Below the pieces are notes generated by a model, which searched no databases, was not told where the DNA came from, and saw only the letters and a list, made by a program, of their open reading frames with translations. From an uncultured Aquimarina sp. (GTDB lineage Bacteria; Bacteroidota; Bacteroidia; Flavobacteriales; Flavobacteriaceae), in contig CANLMN010000001.1 in NCBI GenBank assembly GCA_947492105.1, positions 400,403 through 464,402 on the forward strand: a DNA stretch of 64,000 nucleotides, written 5' to 3'. This document shows positions 1-10,203 of this stretch, one piece after another. The stretch's first letter is position 1. The number at the start of each line of letters is the position of its first letter. Position numbers and translations under genes: made by a program.

Positions 1-1
1 A

Positions 2-3000
2 TCTGATTTTGACGGAAAATACGCTGTCAAAGTAACACCTGGGGATATACTACACTTTAGTTTTGTTGGTTTTACAAACCAAGAAATCACCATCAGTAAT
101 CAATCCATAATAAACATACAAATGGAACAAGACACTGCTGAATTGGATGAAGTTGTTATTACTTCTCAAGGAATCAAAAGAGAAAAGAAAGCTATTGGGT
201 ATGCTGTCTCCGTGGTAAAATCAGAACAAATTGAAAATAGACCTGAAGCAGATATCGCTAGAGTACTAAATGGCAAAGTAGCAGGTGTCAGTATTGTTGG
301 TACAGGTGGACTTGCTGGTAGTGGCACAAACTTTGTTATCCGGGGAAACTCTTCAATAAATCAAAATAACCAAGCTCTTTTTGTGGTTGATGGCGTTCCA
401 TTCAACACTGCTTCTAACACACAAGGAACTGATGAAACAGGATTTGTAAATGGAACTGGAGCTACATCAAGTAGATTCTTAGATATAGATCCCAATAATA
501 TCGCTAGTCTTAGTGTCCTCAAAGGACTTAGTGCTACAGTACTCTATGGTGAAGCAGGGAGAAATGGTGTCATACTAATTACAACTAAAAATGGAGGAAC
601 CCAATTAAAAGAGAAAAAGTTTGAAGCAACCCTAAATCAATCTGTCTTCTTCAGCAAAATATCTGGGCTTCCTGATTACCAAAACACTTATGGTCAAGGA
701 GGGGATAATTCTGTAAATCCTGGATTCGTTGGCAACTGGGGAGATCGTTTTGACAGAAACCTCACTGTTCGTCATCCTTATAATCAACAAGATTTTGCAA
801 CAATATTTCCACAATTCCAAGGAGTAAATATCCCTTATCAACCATTCGAAAACAATGTAAAGGATTTTTTTAGAACTGGTTTAGGAAAAAGCACTTCTCT
901 AAACCTATCAAAATCTTCGGAGAAAGCATCCATTAATGCAAGTGTTGGTCACACAAATGAAGATGGTTTTGTCCCTGGCAATAATATTCAACGATTAAAC
1001 TTTGGCTTAGGAGGTACCATGAAGCTTGATAACAAGTTCCTAATAACCGGTTCCATGAATTTCTCTAGAACCAATTTCAGAACCCCTCCAGTCGCTGCTG
1101 CCAATGGAACGAATGCGGTATCTATATTTCAGAGAACATTATTTGTGCCAAGAAACTTAGATCTAAATGGGCTACCTTACCAAAACCCTATTGATGGCTC
1201 TAGTGTCTATTACAGAACTGATCAAGAGCATCCTAATTGGCTTATTGATAATTCTAGGTTTTCTCAAGGAGTAAATCGATTCTTTAATTCTTTCAGCACT
1301 ATTTATAGCATCAATGATAATTTGTCTCTTACGTATCGATTCGGTTTAGATACCTATTCAGAGAATCAAGAATATTACATAAACAAAGGAGGAGTATCTA
1401 GTCTACAAGCACAATTAGGTTATTTGAGAACAACGAGTGCGACAAATTCCATATGGGATCATAGTGCAATACTACGTTTAAAAGCCGTCGACATCACAGA
1501 AAAAATAGGACTTGGTGGCCAAGTTGGAATCAATCTTAGGAGAGACAATTACAAACAAACTGGATTAGTTAGTACCGATCAAGTTGTATTTAATTTCATT
1601 GATCATAGTAATTTTGCTTCACAGACTAACGATGACCCTTTAGGTGCCGATCTAGATTTCAAAACAGAAAAAAATGTAATTGGCTTATATGGACAATTAC
1701 AATTTGATTATGAAAAATATATTTACCTTACGCTTGCTGCCAGAAATGATTGGGGTTCTACCGTAGAGAAAGAAAATCAAACACTTTTTTACCCTAGTGT
1801 AAACATGTCTTTTGTTCCAACTTCGGCATTTCCATCACTACAATCAGAGACATTAAATTTCCTGAAATTTCGTTTTGGGTATGGAACTTCGGCAGGATAT
1901 CCTGATCCATACCTCACTAGACAAACACTTGAGTTAGAAACTGCTCAGTTTACACCGCCAAACGAAAGTGCTATCAACACCAATTCAAGTAACTTTATTT
2001 TTCCAAATGCCGACTTAAGACCTGAACTACATCGAGAATTCGAATTAGGACTGGAAACAAATATGTGGAAAAACAGGATTACTTTTGATGGTAGTATTTA
2101 CAAGAGAATCTCGAAAGATCAAATTCTTAATAGAGATCTTGACCCATCAACTGGATATACAGAAACCTTTATCAATGCTGGTGAAATAGAAAATGAAGGG
2201 ATAGAAATAAGTTTGAGCATTGCTCCTTTCAAGGGTAACAAAGGTTTTCAATGGAACAATCAAAATATTTTTACTGCTTATGAAACTACGGTTATTGATT
2301 TACCTGATGACATCGATCAAATTCTTTATAATGGATTCTCCAATATTGGAAATATTGCCAAGGAGGGGGAACCTCTAGGAGCCATTCTTGGAAATTTTGC
2401 TATTAAGGATGCTGATGGAAACTTTATAATTAATCCTAATTCTGGCAACATTATTAACAGCAACACCATTGGACAAGATGACAAAGTGATTGGAGACCCT
2501 AATCCCGATTGGAAATACACCTCTATCAACAGTTTTTCTTACAAGGGTGTAAATCTATCAGTACAGCTTGAATATACTCATGGTGGGGATTTCTACTCTA
2601 CTACGATTGGCAATTTACTACGTCGTGGTGTAACAAAAGACACTGAGCAAAGAGAGGGAACATTTGTCATTCCAGGTGTATTGGGAGATCCTGCTACAGG
2701 TATCCCACTAAGAGACTCTAGTGGAAATACCATCCCTAACACCATTCAACAAGGAGCTAATGAAATCTATTTCTTAAACTTTGTTGACCCAAATGATCAG
2801 CAAATTTTTGATGCCTCCATTTTTAGAATAAGAGAGCTCTCACTTGGATACAGTGTTCCTCAGAGATTTTTGGAAAACACCCCTATTGGTTCAATTTCGC
2901 TTTCTGTATTTGGACAAAACGTATTTTTCTGGGCACCAAATGTTCCAAAATACACCAACTTTGATCCTGAAACTTTAAGTACAGGAGTAGGGAATGGGCA

Positions 3001-3067
3001 AGGACTAGATTTTCAAACTACCCCCAATTCTAGAAAATTTGGTTTTGGTATGAAACTAACCTTTTAA
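2..3067 (+). CDS. SusC/RagA-type TonB-dependent outer-membrane receptor (5' end outside window)
   Basis: This is the energised outer-membrane channel of a SusC/SusD glycan or oligomer uptake pair. The reading frame is open from base 2. The residues before the first Met (codon at 122) belong to the carboxypeptidase-regulatory-like N-terminal domain, so that ATG is internal and the true start lies upstream. After it comes the typical junction LDEVVIT, then a plug domain (ARVLNGKVAGV, FVIRGNSSI, LFVVDGVPF), then a long beta-barrel ending in an aromatic C-terminus (FGMKLTF), as expected for an outer-membrane barrel. The SusD partner starts 35 bases downstream. Bacteroidota SusC proteins are usually about 1000 residues; about 1020 are visible here, so only the signal peptide and part of the first domain are missing. 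The substrate cannot be read from the sequence, and no glycosidase is adjacent, so a peptide or other polymer is also possible. Confidence 0.95.
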   Translation, partial: SDFDGKYAVKVTPGDILHFSFVGFTNQEITISNQSIINIQMEQDTAELDEVVITSQGIKREKKAIGYAVSVVKSEQIENRPEADIARVLNGKVAGVSIVGTGGLAGSGTNFVIRGNSSINQNNQALFVVDGVPFNTASNTQGTDETGFVNGTGATSSRFLDIDPNNIASLSVLKGLSATVLYGEAGRNGVILITTKNGGTQLKEKKFEATLNQSVFFSKISGLPDYQNTYGQGGDNSVNPGFVGNWGDRFDRNLTVRHPYNQQDFATIFPQFQGVNIPYQPFENNVKDFFRTGLGKSTSLNLSKSSEKASINASVGHTNEDGFVPGNNIQRLNFGLGGTMKLDNKFLITGSMNFSRTNFRTPPVAAANGTNAVSIFQRTLFVPRNLDLNGLPYQNPIDGSSVYYRTDQEHPNWLIDNSRFSQGVNRFFNSFSTIYSINDNLSLTYRFGLDTYSENQEYYINKGGVSSLQAQLGYLRTTSATNSIWDHSAILRLKAVDITEKIGLGGQVGINLRRDNYKQTGLVSTDQVVFNFIDHSNFASQTNDDPLGADLDFKTEKNVIGLYGQLQFDYEKYIYLTLAARNDWGSTVEKENQTLFYPSVNMSFVPTSAFPSLQSETLNFLKFRFGYGTSAGYPDPYLTRQTLELETAQFTPPNESAINTNSSNFIFPNADLRPELHREFELGLETNMWKNRITFDGSIYKRISKDQILNRDLDPSTGYTETFINAGEIENEGIEISLSIAPFKGNKGFQWNNQNIFTAYETTVIDLPDDIDQILYNGFSNIGNIAKEGEPLGAILGNFAIKDADGNFIINPNSGNIINSNTIGQDDKVIGDPNPDWKYTSINSFSYKGVNLSVQLEYTHGGDFYSTTIGNLLRRGVTKDTEQREGTFVIPGVLGDPATGIPLRDSSGNTIPNTIQQGANEIYFLNFVDPNDQQIFDASIFRIRELSLGYSVPQRFLENTPIGSISLSVFGQNVFFWAPNVPKYTNFDPETLSTGVGNGQGLDFQTTPNSRKFGFGMKLTF

Positions 3068-3102
3068 TCTAATTACTCTATATAACACTTAAACAAAAGA
3101 CA

Positions 3103-4791
3103 ATGAAAACAATAAATATAAAGCTAATTGGAATTTTATCACTCTTTTTTCTGCTCTACAGTTGTGAAAGCACAGAATTAGACTTGCAAATAGACCCAAG
3201 TGAACTGAGTCCACAGGATGCCGACCCTAATCTTCTACTTAACAATGTACAGTTAGATTTTGCATCAGCGCTAAATTTCAACGAGGATAATGAAGATGGG
3301 ATCAACGTCCGTGCGTCTGAATTTGTGAGAATGCAACACCTTTTTGGAGCCTATACTGGTCCTTTTTCATTATCCCCCGCTGGTATTAACAGTATTTGGA
3401 CTGACATTTACTCCGAAACATTACAGGATATAAGAACTCTTGAACCATTAACTATCAGTAGAAACCTTCCTGGACATATAGGCGTTGCTAAACTGCTTGA
3501 AGCCTACTTGATGGTAACTCTTGTTGATATTTTTGGAAAAGTGCCTTATTCTGAAGCTTTTCAAGGCGGTGATAACCCGAATCCCAAAACAGATAATGGT
3601 GATGTAGTTTATGACTTAGCTATCAAAACCATTGATAGAGCTATACTTGACATTTTAGCTTCAAAAGCTGCTAACAATATGCCAAAAGATTTATTTTATG
3701 ATGGTGATGCGGACAAATGGATACAATTTGCAAATACTTTAAAGCTTAAAATGTACGTGCAAACGAGACTCGTAGATGGGTCTGTCAAAGATAAAATTAA
3801 TGCTTTAATTAGTGAAGGAAAACTTATAAACTCCACAACTGACGACTTTGAATTCAAATATTCATCCGAGATAACACCAAGTGATAGCCGCCACCCCTAT
3901 TTTGCACTAAACTATGATGCAGATGGCGCAGATGATTACCTGAATAGCTATTATGTAAACTTGCTCAAGGCTGATAAAGGTTTTGAGGACCCTAGACTGA
4001 GATATTATTTCTATCGTCAAACTGACACCGAACCGACAGGAGACGATCTACCTTGTGAAGACAAACCAGCCTCTGCTGTCAATTTTTGTTATTTAGGAGA
4101 CTCATACTGGACAAGAGATCACGGTAATAATGAAGGTGTGCCACCAGATGGTCGTAATAGAAGTACTTATGGTTTATATCCTATTGGAGGAGCATATGAT
4201 GCAGATAATTTTGAACCTGTAAATCAAGACAAAGGAGCTAAAGGAGCTGGTATCTTCCCTATACTATTGTCTTCATATTCGAAATTTCTCCAAGCAGAAG
4301 CGGCTCTTATGCTCAACACTAATGGTGACCCCAAAACTTTGTTAGAAAGCGCAATACAAGACTCTATGGATAAAGTTACAACTTTTCAGACTTCATCTAT
4401 TAATCTTAGTCGGGTACTTATTCCTGATGATCCGGATACTCCAGAAAATGAATTAGTTCTAGCAAGTAGCTTATTACCAACCAAAACAGATATACAGAAT
4501 TATATCGATTTTGTTCTTGATTCGTATGATGCTGCAACTACACAAAATGATAAACTAAATATTATCATGAAAGAATATTATATTGCACTATGGGGCAATG
4601 GTATAGAAGCATACAACAACTACAGAAGAACAAGCATGCCTCTTGATATATCGGATCATGTATCAACACCGGGGTCATTTCCTAGATCATTTTTATATCC
4701 AGCAAATTTTGTTAACCTGAACTCCTCTGTTTCTCAGAAAAATGTTACAGAAAAAGTATTCTGGGATACAAATCCTGATAACCTAAAATAA
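3103..4791 (+). CDS. SusD/RagB-family (SusD-like_2) nutrient-binding surface lipoprotein
   Basis: This is the surface lid and substrate-binding partner of the upstream SusC channel. It has a lipoprotein signal peptide with lipobox LLYSC (Cys about residue 21) and is 562 residues long, within the usual range. It has the helical TPR-type layout of the SusD-like_2 subgroup: an N-terminal segment with IWTDIYSETLQDI, then AKLLEAYLMVTLVDIFGKVPYSEAF, which is strongly typical of the family, and a late EYYIALWGNGIEAYNNYRRT segment. It follows SusC by 35 bases and precedes the next lipoprotein gene by 7 bases, so the three form one operon. The ligand is unknown. Confidence 0.95.
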   Translation: MKTINIKLIGILSLFFLLYSCESTELDLQIDPSELSPQDADPNLLLNNVQLDFASALNFNEDNEDGINVRASEFVRMQHLFGAYTGPFSLSPAGINSIWTDIYSETLQDIRTLEPLTISRNLPGHIGVAKLLEAYLMVTLVDIFGKVPYSEAFQGGDNPNPKTDNGDVVYDLAIKTIDRAILDILASKAANNMPKDLFYDGDADKWIQFANTLKLKMYVQTRLVDGSVKDKINALISEGKLINSTTDDFEFKYSSEITPSDSRHPYFALNYDADGADDYLNSYYVNLLKADKGFEDPRLRYYFYRQTDTEPTGDDLPCEDKPASAVNFCYLGDSYWTRDHGNNEGVPPDGRNRSTYGLYPIGGAYDADNFEPVNQDKGAKGAGIFPILLSSYSKFLQAEAALMLNTNGDPKTLLESAIQDSMDKVTTFQTSSINLSRVLIPDDPDTPENELVLASSLLPTKTDIQNYIDFVLDSYDAATTQNDKLNIIMKEYYIALWGNGIEAYNNYRRTSMPLDISDHVSTPGSFPRSFLYPANFVNLNSSVSQKNVTEKVFWDTNPDNLK

Positions 4792-4798
4792 AAGTATT

Positions 4799-5749
4799 AT
4801 GAAAACATATATAAATTTAATTTTAGCAAGCATCTTGCTAGCGTCCTCCTTTGCTTGTAGTGATGATGACAAAAACATTTTTAACGATCTTAAAACTGAT
4901 ACTGGATTTGTTAGATTCTCAGAAAACCCACCATCGAATATTGGTGTTAGCTCTATAAGTGAGTTAAAATACACCTTTAAACTAATAGATCCCAATGAAA
5001 GTACTGCATCATATGATTTAAGAATTTATGCTGATATTTCTGGAAAAAGAACAGATACACTCCCTGTAACTACAATCACTTCTTTTCCTAAGATACTAAG
5101 TTATTCGGCTAATGATTTAGCTGGTTTTCTCGGTATTGAAGCCGCAGATATTGGATTCGGAGATAATTTCTTTTTCACAGCCGAGGTTACTTCAAAAAAT
5201 GGCGTGAAATATTCTGGAATAGAAAGCGCTGAATTTGATGATCTAGATGATCTTGACCCCAAGACTTTTGAAATACTTGGAGGAGGATTAACCTCAACAC
5301 TTCTTGATGAATCCGGATACCGACAAGCTTTTGAGTTTAATTTTATTATTTTATGCCCGGATGCAATTACTGTAGATGATTTTATAGGATCTTGGGAGGT
5401 AACAAAAGATGACTTCGGAGTTCTCGTTGATGATTTTGATGGTTCATTTGAGATCATTGCTGGTCCAGAAAAAAACCAAGTAACCATGTTAAACCCTTTT
5501 GGTCATAGCAATCCGGATACAGGAGAAGCCTATAATGTAATATTAGACTTGGACCCTCCAAATGGAGAGATCGCTGTCGAATCCCAATCTGCTTGGCATT
5601 GCGCTAATGTCGGATGCACTTTTGGAGAAGGTAAAATAGAAGGAGATGGACTTTCGTTTCTCTGTGTAGATTTGATAAAATTAAACCTAGAATACACCGT
5701 GGCCGCTGGCAGTTTTGGAAGTGCTCCTATCGATTTAAAAAAACTCTAA
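4799..5749 (+). CDS. SusCD-linked lipoprotein of unknown fold
   Basis: This 316-residue exported lipoprotein has a signal peptide ending in SSFAC (Cys20), followed by an acidic SDDDKN linker typical of surface-exposed Bacteroidota lipoproteins. It is the third gene of the SusC-SusD operon, 7 bases after SusD. That is the position usually taken by an accessory substrate-binding lipoprotein (the SusE/F place), but no named SusE/F signature is recognisable. The body is acidic and beta-rich in appearance. The C-terminal part, from about FIGSWEVTKDDFG, looks like a small lipocalin-like or beta-sandwich module with a Cys pair (WHCANVGCTFGEG). Function is inferred from position only. A strong palindromic terminator follows 60 bases later and closes the operon. 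Confidence 0.8.
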   Translation: MKTYINLILASILLASSFACSDDDKNIFNDLKTDTGFVRFSENPPSNIGVSSISELKYTFKLIDPNESTASYDLRIYADISGKRTDTLPVTTITSFPKILSYSANDLAGFLGIEAADIGFGDNFFFTAEVTSKNGVKYSGIESAEFDDLDDLDPKTFEILGGGLTSTLLDESGYRQAFEFNFIILCPDAITVDDFIGSWEVTKDDFGVLVDDFDGSFEIIAGPEKNQVTMLNPFGHSNPDTGEAYNVILDLDPPNGEIAVESQSAWHCANVGCTFGEGKIEGDGLSFLCVDLIKLNLEYTVAAGSFGSAPIDLKKL

Positions 5750-5808
5750 AATGAAACAAGCAATACTATCTAAACATTAAAAAAATTATTGCTAATCACA
5801 AATCAATA

Positions 5809-5840
5809 CCAAAAGACTGTCTATATAGACAGTCTTTTGG
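5809..5840. terminator. Perfect 32-base palindromic terminator of the SusCD operon
   Basis: The arm CCAAAAGACTGTCTAT pairs with its exact complement with no mismatch. The outer A-rich and T-rich arms supply a U tract in either direction. It separates the Sus operon from the next unit. Confidence 0.85.
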
Positions 5841-5911
5841 ATTTTAGATATACACCTTATCATCTTTCCTATTATCTTTATGTATCATAGAACATAAAAA
5901 ACCAAATACTT

Positions 5912-8900
5912 ATGAAAAAAACACTACTCAGACTCTCAACTATCATCGGTATTGTTTTTATTATTTTTGCTTGCACCAACAAAGAAATCAACCTCATCAC
6001 CAATGTAGAACTGGATTTTGAACAGTCCAATACAGACAATGGCTTTGTAAAAGAATTACTTCCCACGACACTCACTATCACCCCAGAAGTATTTTTACCA
6101 GAATTTGACTACTTTTTTCAATATGAAATCCTGGAAGGTGATGGATCCTATATAAATACAGAAGGGACACTGCTGCCTACAGCAGAACCTATAACACTAG
6201 AGCGCAAGAACGAGGAAGACACCAATTTTGTTATAACCATGAACTATCGCGCAAATAATTCTGGAACGCATCGCGTCAAAGTAACTGCAAGCGATAATTT
6301 CGAAAAATCTTTTTCTCAAGTACTAACTTACACCATTGCTGATATCCCTGTCATTTGGACTGCCTCTTCTCCTCTATCTACTGCAGAAGAAACACAGGAG
6401 ATTCCAATCACCCTGACTTTTTCCCAAAAAGAAATTGATGACAGTATTGAGTATCAAGTAGAATATACAATTCTCAAAGGCTCAGGACAATTATTAAATT
6501 CTAACCAAACCCCGGTCTCTTTGGGTCGATATACTGATATTGATTTTGGCGTACAAGACTTTACTTTTATTGCAAACCAACTGGGAGACACAACACTTAG
6601 GTTTCAACTTCTAGACAGCAATGGCCAAACCATTACAGAAACACTGACATTTTCCATCACCGAATTTGTAATCGATACCGAAAAACCAATCATCACACTC
6701 ATAGGAGCCAGTCCATTACTTATTTTTACTGGCAGTACATACACTGACCCAGGTGCTACAGCTACTGACAACAAAGATGACGATACAATACTTACGCAAC
6801 AAATCATTACAGATTCTTCTCAGGTAGACACCACTACCCCCGGAAACTACCTTGTAACCTATACGGTAACTGACAATTCTGGAAATATCGGAACTACTAC
6901 ACGCACAGTAACCGTTCAATTCAATTTGACAGATGTACCACAATTTAGCGTAAAAGGAAATACAACAGATTTTACCACCACTCTAGAACTAGGAAGTACC
7001 TACCAAAAAGGAAGTATCGACAACCTCTCGGATAATGGAACTATTACCAATGAAGACTGCATAGATCAAAGCACTATTAACAACACCATTCCTGATGTTG
7101 GAAACTATACAGTCACCTACCTAGCCACGGATAACGATACCAACACAACCACTATTACAGAAACGGTAATAGTAGCAGACACGACCAAACCAACATTTAC
7201 CATAAAAGGAAACACCTCAGATTTTGCAACCCCACTACAACTAGGAAGCTCGTACACTGCAGGGGCAATCCAAGATATTATTGATTTGAGTACCACGGAT
7301 GGTGGAACCATCATAGATCCACAAAATATCACAGGAACAGCACCCGCATTAGGTCAATATCCAATCACCTATACAGTAAAAGACGCCTATAACAACACCC
7401 ATAGTATTGTAGAAACAGTAACGGTCACCGATACATCTATTCCTACATTTATGGTTCAAGGAAATACTGTTGATTTTGTGACAACATTAGAATTAGGAGA
7501 GCCCTATAATTTGGGTGTTATTTCGGATATCAAAGATAACGGAACAACAGACGGTGGCATCTCAGAAGATCCTGCTGCCATAGGAGGAACTACACCAGCA
7601 ATTGGCTCCTATACTGTCACCTACACCGTCACTGACAATCAAAACAACACAAACCGTATCACCGAAACGATAGAGGTAGTAGACACGACACCTCCTAGCT
7701 TTTCTGTAAAAGAAAACACAACAGATTTCACAACGAATTTAGAATTTGGCGCCCCCTACACTCCCGGTCAAATCCAAGACCCTATCGACCTGAGCGGTTT
7801 TACAGAAACTATCCTTGGAACTGACAAAGTGGACACTGCTACAGAAGGCTCGTATACTGTCACCTACACCTTGACAGATCAATCCCCCAATGCCAATACT
7901 GCTAGCATTATAGAAACAGTAAATGTAGCACCAGATAACCAGCCGCCCACAGCAGTTATCCAAGCAAATCCCGGACTTACAGGCATAGCACCCTATACTG
8001 TCACACTCGATGGTAGTGCTTCTACGGATCCCGATGATGGAGATAGTATCGCAGAATATCTTTGGATTTTGGGTAATGGTAATCAAAATACAAATAGTAG
8101 TACAACACAAACCTATGATACTACTGGAAATTATGACATTACCCTACGCGTAACAGATCAAAACAACGCTGTCCATGAAAAAACGGTAACCATTGAGGTA
8201 GCCGCCAATATGCCTCCTACTTTTAGCGTACGGGATAATACCGCCGATTTTACAACCTCACTCAATGCAGGAGCCACATTCCTCGTAGCCACTATTACCA
8301 ATATCCAAGACGACAAACCGATCACAGATAGAGGGTCTACGAGTGGTGCAACAAACCTAAACAATACTAGTGTATGCTACAGTAATAATAACGCAGTTAT
8401 CGAATATTCCGTAATGGATGCTGATGGAATAATAACAACCATTGCCGAAACGTTAAAAATTACAGATACAGAACCACCCAGTATCACAATCACGCCTTCT
8501 ACTGTAAAGATTTATCGAAGACAAGACTATGAAGAACCGGAACCTCTACTTCGTGACAATGATCCTTGTAGCGATGCTACTCCAACCCAAAAATCAGGAA
8601 GTATAGACACCAATACAATAGGAACTTATGACATCACCTACACAGGTACCGATGCAGCGGGCAACCAAGCTGCACCAACGATACTCACAGTAGATGTTGT
8701 AAACAGGAGTCCCGTTGCCATGGATGACAATTTCAGTCAAACAGCAAATACGATCAAAGAATATACTATTCTAGTAAACGATTCGGATCCTGATGGCGAT
8801 AGTTTTTCTATAGAAAGTATAACCCAACCTAGCAACGGAGGGACTGTTGCCATTGCTGATGATAGAACCATCAAATTTACATCAAACAATCAAACAGGCA

Positions 8901-9361
8901 CTGCTACTTTTACTTATAGAATCAAAGATGAATTTGGTGACCTCAGTGATTTTGCCACCGTAACCATGAATATCAAACCAGAGCCCAACACCGTGCCAAC
9001 AGCCAAAGTCACTGCCAGTACCCTAAGAGGTGAAGCTCCTATAACGGTCACATTTGACGGCAGCGGATCTTCTGATCCTGACCCAGGAGATTCTTTGAGC
9101 TATAGCTGGTCCGTCAATGATAATCGTACAAAAACCACCTCTTTTCTCTACACCACGCCAGGCACCTTTGACGTCACACTTACAGTCACAGATAGCAAAG
9201 GTTTTTCTGATGAAGCAACTGTACAAATAACGATAACAGACGACATTTGTGATGGAGAACCAGCAGGAGGCTGTCCACCTGGTCAGATTTTTTGCTTTGA
9301 TATATGTGCATGCAGAAAAGGAGACCCATCTAATCCTAATCCAGTTTTATGTCCTCAATAA
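5912..9361 (+). CDS. Large repeat-rich surface lipoprotein (DUF5011/PKD/cadherin-like) with Cys-rich tail
   Basis: This 1149-residue exported lipoprotein has lipobox IIFAC (Cys21). In order, the domains are: two beta-sandwich segments (about 25-245); a DUF5011/HYR-like domain (about 250-340) containing TYTDPGATATDN and GNYLVTYTVTD; four near-identical-length 84-residue modules, each beginning (F)xV(K)xNTxDFxT (about 343, 427, 511 and 595); a PKD domain (about 680-765); a fifth NTxDF module (about 768); another DUF5011-like domain; a cadherin/Big_9-like domain (SPVAMDDNF, YTILVNDSDPDGDSF); a second PKD domain (FDGSGSSDPDPGDSL); and a 40-residue tail with six Cys. It is probably a rod-like adhesin or scaffold on the cell surface. 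It starts a same-strand run whose next gene (TssD) is 47 bases away, so a link to the secretion module is possible but unproven. Confidence 0.88.
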   Translation: MKKTLLRLSTIIGIVFIIFACTNKEINLITNVELDFEQSNTDNGFVKELLPTTLTITPEVFLPEFDYFFQYEILEGDGSYINTEGTLLPTAEPITLERKNEEDTNFVITMNYRANNSGTHRVKVTASDNFEKSFSQVLTYTIADIPVIWTASSPLSTAEETQEIPITLTFSQKEIDDSIEYQVEYTILKGSGQLLNSNQTPVSLGRYTDIDFGVQDFTFIANQLGDTTLRFQLLDSNGQTITETLTFSITEFVIDTEKPIITLIGASPLLIFTGSTYTDPGATATDNKDDDTILTQQIITDSSQVDTTTPGNYLVTYTVTDNSGNIGTTTRTVTVQFNLTDVPQFSVKGNTTDFTTTLELGSTYQKGSIDNLSDNGTITNEDCIDQSTINNTIPDVGNYTVTYLATDNDTNTTTITETVIVADTTKPTFTIKGNTSDFATPLQLGSSYTAGAIQDIIDLSTTDGGTIIDPQNITGTAPALGQYPITYTVKDAYNNTHSIVETVTVTDTSIPTFMVQGNTVDFVTTLELGEPYNLGVISDIKDNGTTDGGISEDPAAIGGTTPAIGSYTVTYTVTDNQNNTNRITETIEVVDTTPPSFSVKENTTDFTTNLEFGAPYTPGQIQDPIDLSGFTETILGTDKVDTATEGSYTVTYTLTDQSPNANTASIIETVNVAPDNQPPTAVIQANPGLTGIAPYTVTLDGSASTDPDDGDSIAEYLWILGNGNQNTNSSTTQTYDTTGNYDITLRVTDQNNAVHEKTVTIEVAANMPPTFSVRDNTADFTTSLNAGATFLVATITNIQDDKPITDRGSTSGATNLNNTSVCYSNNNAVIEYSVMDADGIITTIAETLKITDTEPPSITITPSTVKIYRRQDYEEPEPLLRDNDPCSDATPTQKSGSIDTNTIGTYDITYTGTDAAGNQAAPTILTVDVVNRSPVAMDDNFSQTANTIKEYTILVNDSDPDGDSFSIESITQPSNGGTVAIADDRTIKFTSNNQTGTATFTYRIKDEFGDLSDFATVTMNIKPEPNTVPTAKVTASTLRGEAPITVTFDGSGSSDPDPGDSLSYSWSVNDNRTKTTSFLYTTPGTFDVTLTVTDSKGFSDEATVQITITDDICDGEPAGGCPPGQIFCFDICACRKGDPSNPNPVLCPQ
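6939..8469 (+). repeat. Five ~84-residue (252-base) NTxDF modules within the surface lipoprotein
   Basis: Modules begin near 6940, 7192, 7444, 7696 and 8215. The first four are consecutive with an almost exact 252-base period; the fifth lies after an inserted PKD domain. Each carries NTxDFxTxLxxG near its start, a DGGxxxD-type centre in several copies, and a YxVTYTVxD strand near its end. Confidence 0.8.
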
Positions 9362-9408
9362 AAAAAAATTTTATACCTTAACGTCGAAAAAATAGATCCT
9401 TCAACATT

Positions 9409-10098
9409 ATGAGCTTTAAAGCGCAACTATTTATCAACGACAGAATCATCAATGTCCTTAGCTGTCGCCTCAAATTTAATCAGAACAAAGATATTACGGG
9501 AAAACCCGTTGGTCGTGTCGATGGAGGCCAATTTGTGGTCACCATAGAAACTGATCGGAATACCGATTTGTTACATCAAATGATGGGTGCCGAGACTATG
9601 GTAGATGGCTATTTGCGTTTTTACAAACGTGATGGCATGAGCAAATTAGTCGATTATGAATTTTGGGATTGCTATGTAGCAAATTACAAAGTCCAGTTTT
9701 CTGCAATCAACTCAGATCCTATGACAACCCAATTACTGTTTTCTCCGGGGATTCTACGTATTAATGGTGTTGTACTCAAAAAACCGTGGCACGTCACTGA
9801 TATCGATGCCGAAGAGGTGGAACCTACTCCAGAAGCACCTTTTAATGGAGATCCACAATTGCTAAAAATGTATTATACCGATCTCGACGGTAATAGAATC
9901 ACAGAACTCTATGAAGACAAACTGATACTGGTTCTAGAAACCAGAAGTTGTGTTGGCAAAACGGTCACTGTGGATCTTACCAATGACTTTTTTGATTTTA
10001 GCTACAGAGGCAAACATCTAGAAGATGATATCCTCAGAGATGTTCGTATTAGTAGTGATCAACATAGAGTAGAACTAGATGTGTATAAAGTTCATTAA
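9409..10098 (+). CDS. tssD: T6SS tube protein TssD (Hcp), Bacteroidota type, with C-terminal extension domain
   Basis: The first ~130 residues match the Bacteroidota (T6SS-iii) Hcp/TssD family. They open with MSFKAQL and NVLSCRLKFNQNKDITGKPVG, then GGQFVVTIETDRNTDLLHQM, the block GYLRFYKRDGMSKLVDYEF, and the closing LRINGVVLKKPW. Standard TssD proteins stop near there. This one has about 95 more residues: a proline/acidic linker, then a small beta-rich domain starting at KMYYTDLDGNRI and running to the end (229 aa). Similar extension domains occur on T6SS-associated proteins of Bacteroidota, so this TssD may be an evolved tube subunit that loads or carries cargo. No TssB/C sheath, ClpV, baseplate or VgrG gene is in the window. 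This is therefore an orphan hcp beside a cargo-like gene, 105 bases downstream. Confidence 0.85.
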   Translation: MSFKAQLFINDRIINVLSCRLKFNQNKDITGKPVGRVDGGQFVVTIETDRNTDLLHQMMGAETMVDGYLRFYKRDGMSKLVDYEFWDCYVANYKVQFSAINSDPMTTQLLFSPGILRINGVVLKKPWHVTDIDAEEVEPTPEAPFNGDPQLLKMYYTDLDGNRITELYEDKLILVLETRSCVGKTVTVDLTNDFFDFSYRGKHLEDDILRDVRISSDQHRVELDVYKVH

Positions 10099-10203
10099 CT
10101 TTATCGATTATTACGAGCGTCTTACACCCCAAATCGAGTGCTACTCTCACAATGATCAAAAAACACTTTAAATGTCAATTGCCGTAATATTAACCAAAGG
10201 AAT

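Noticed and set aside
6604-8364. Antisense frames of 67-123 codons inside the PKD lipoprotein gene
   Set aside because: The Thr/Ser/Val-rich sense codons create stop-poor antisense frames; none shows a family motif or promoter.
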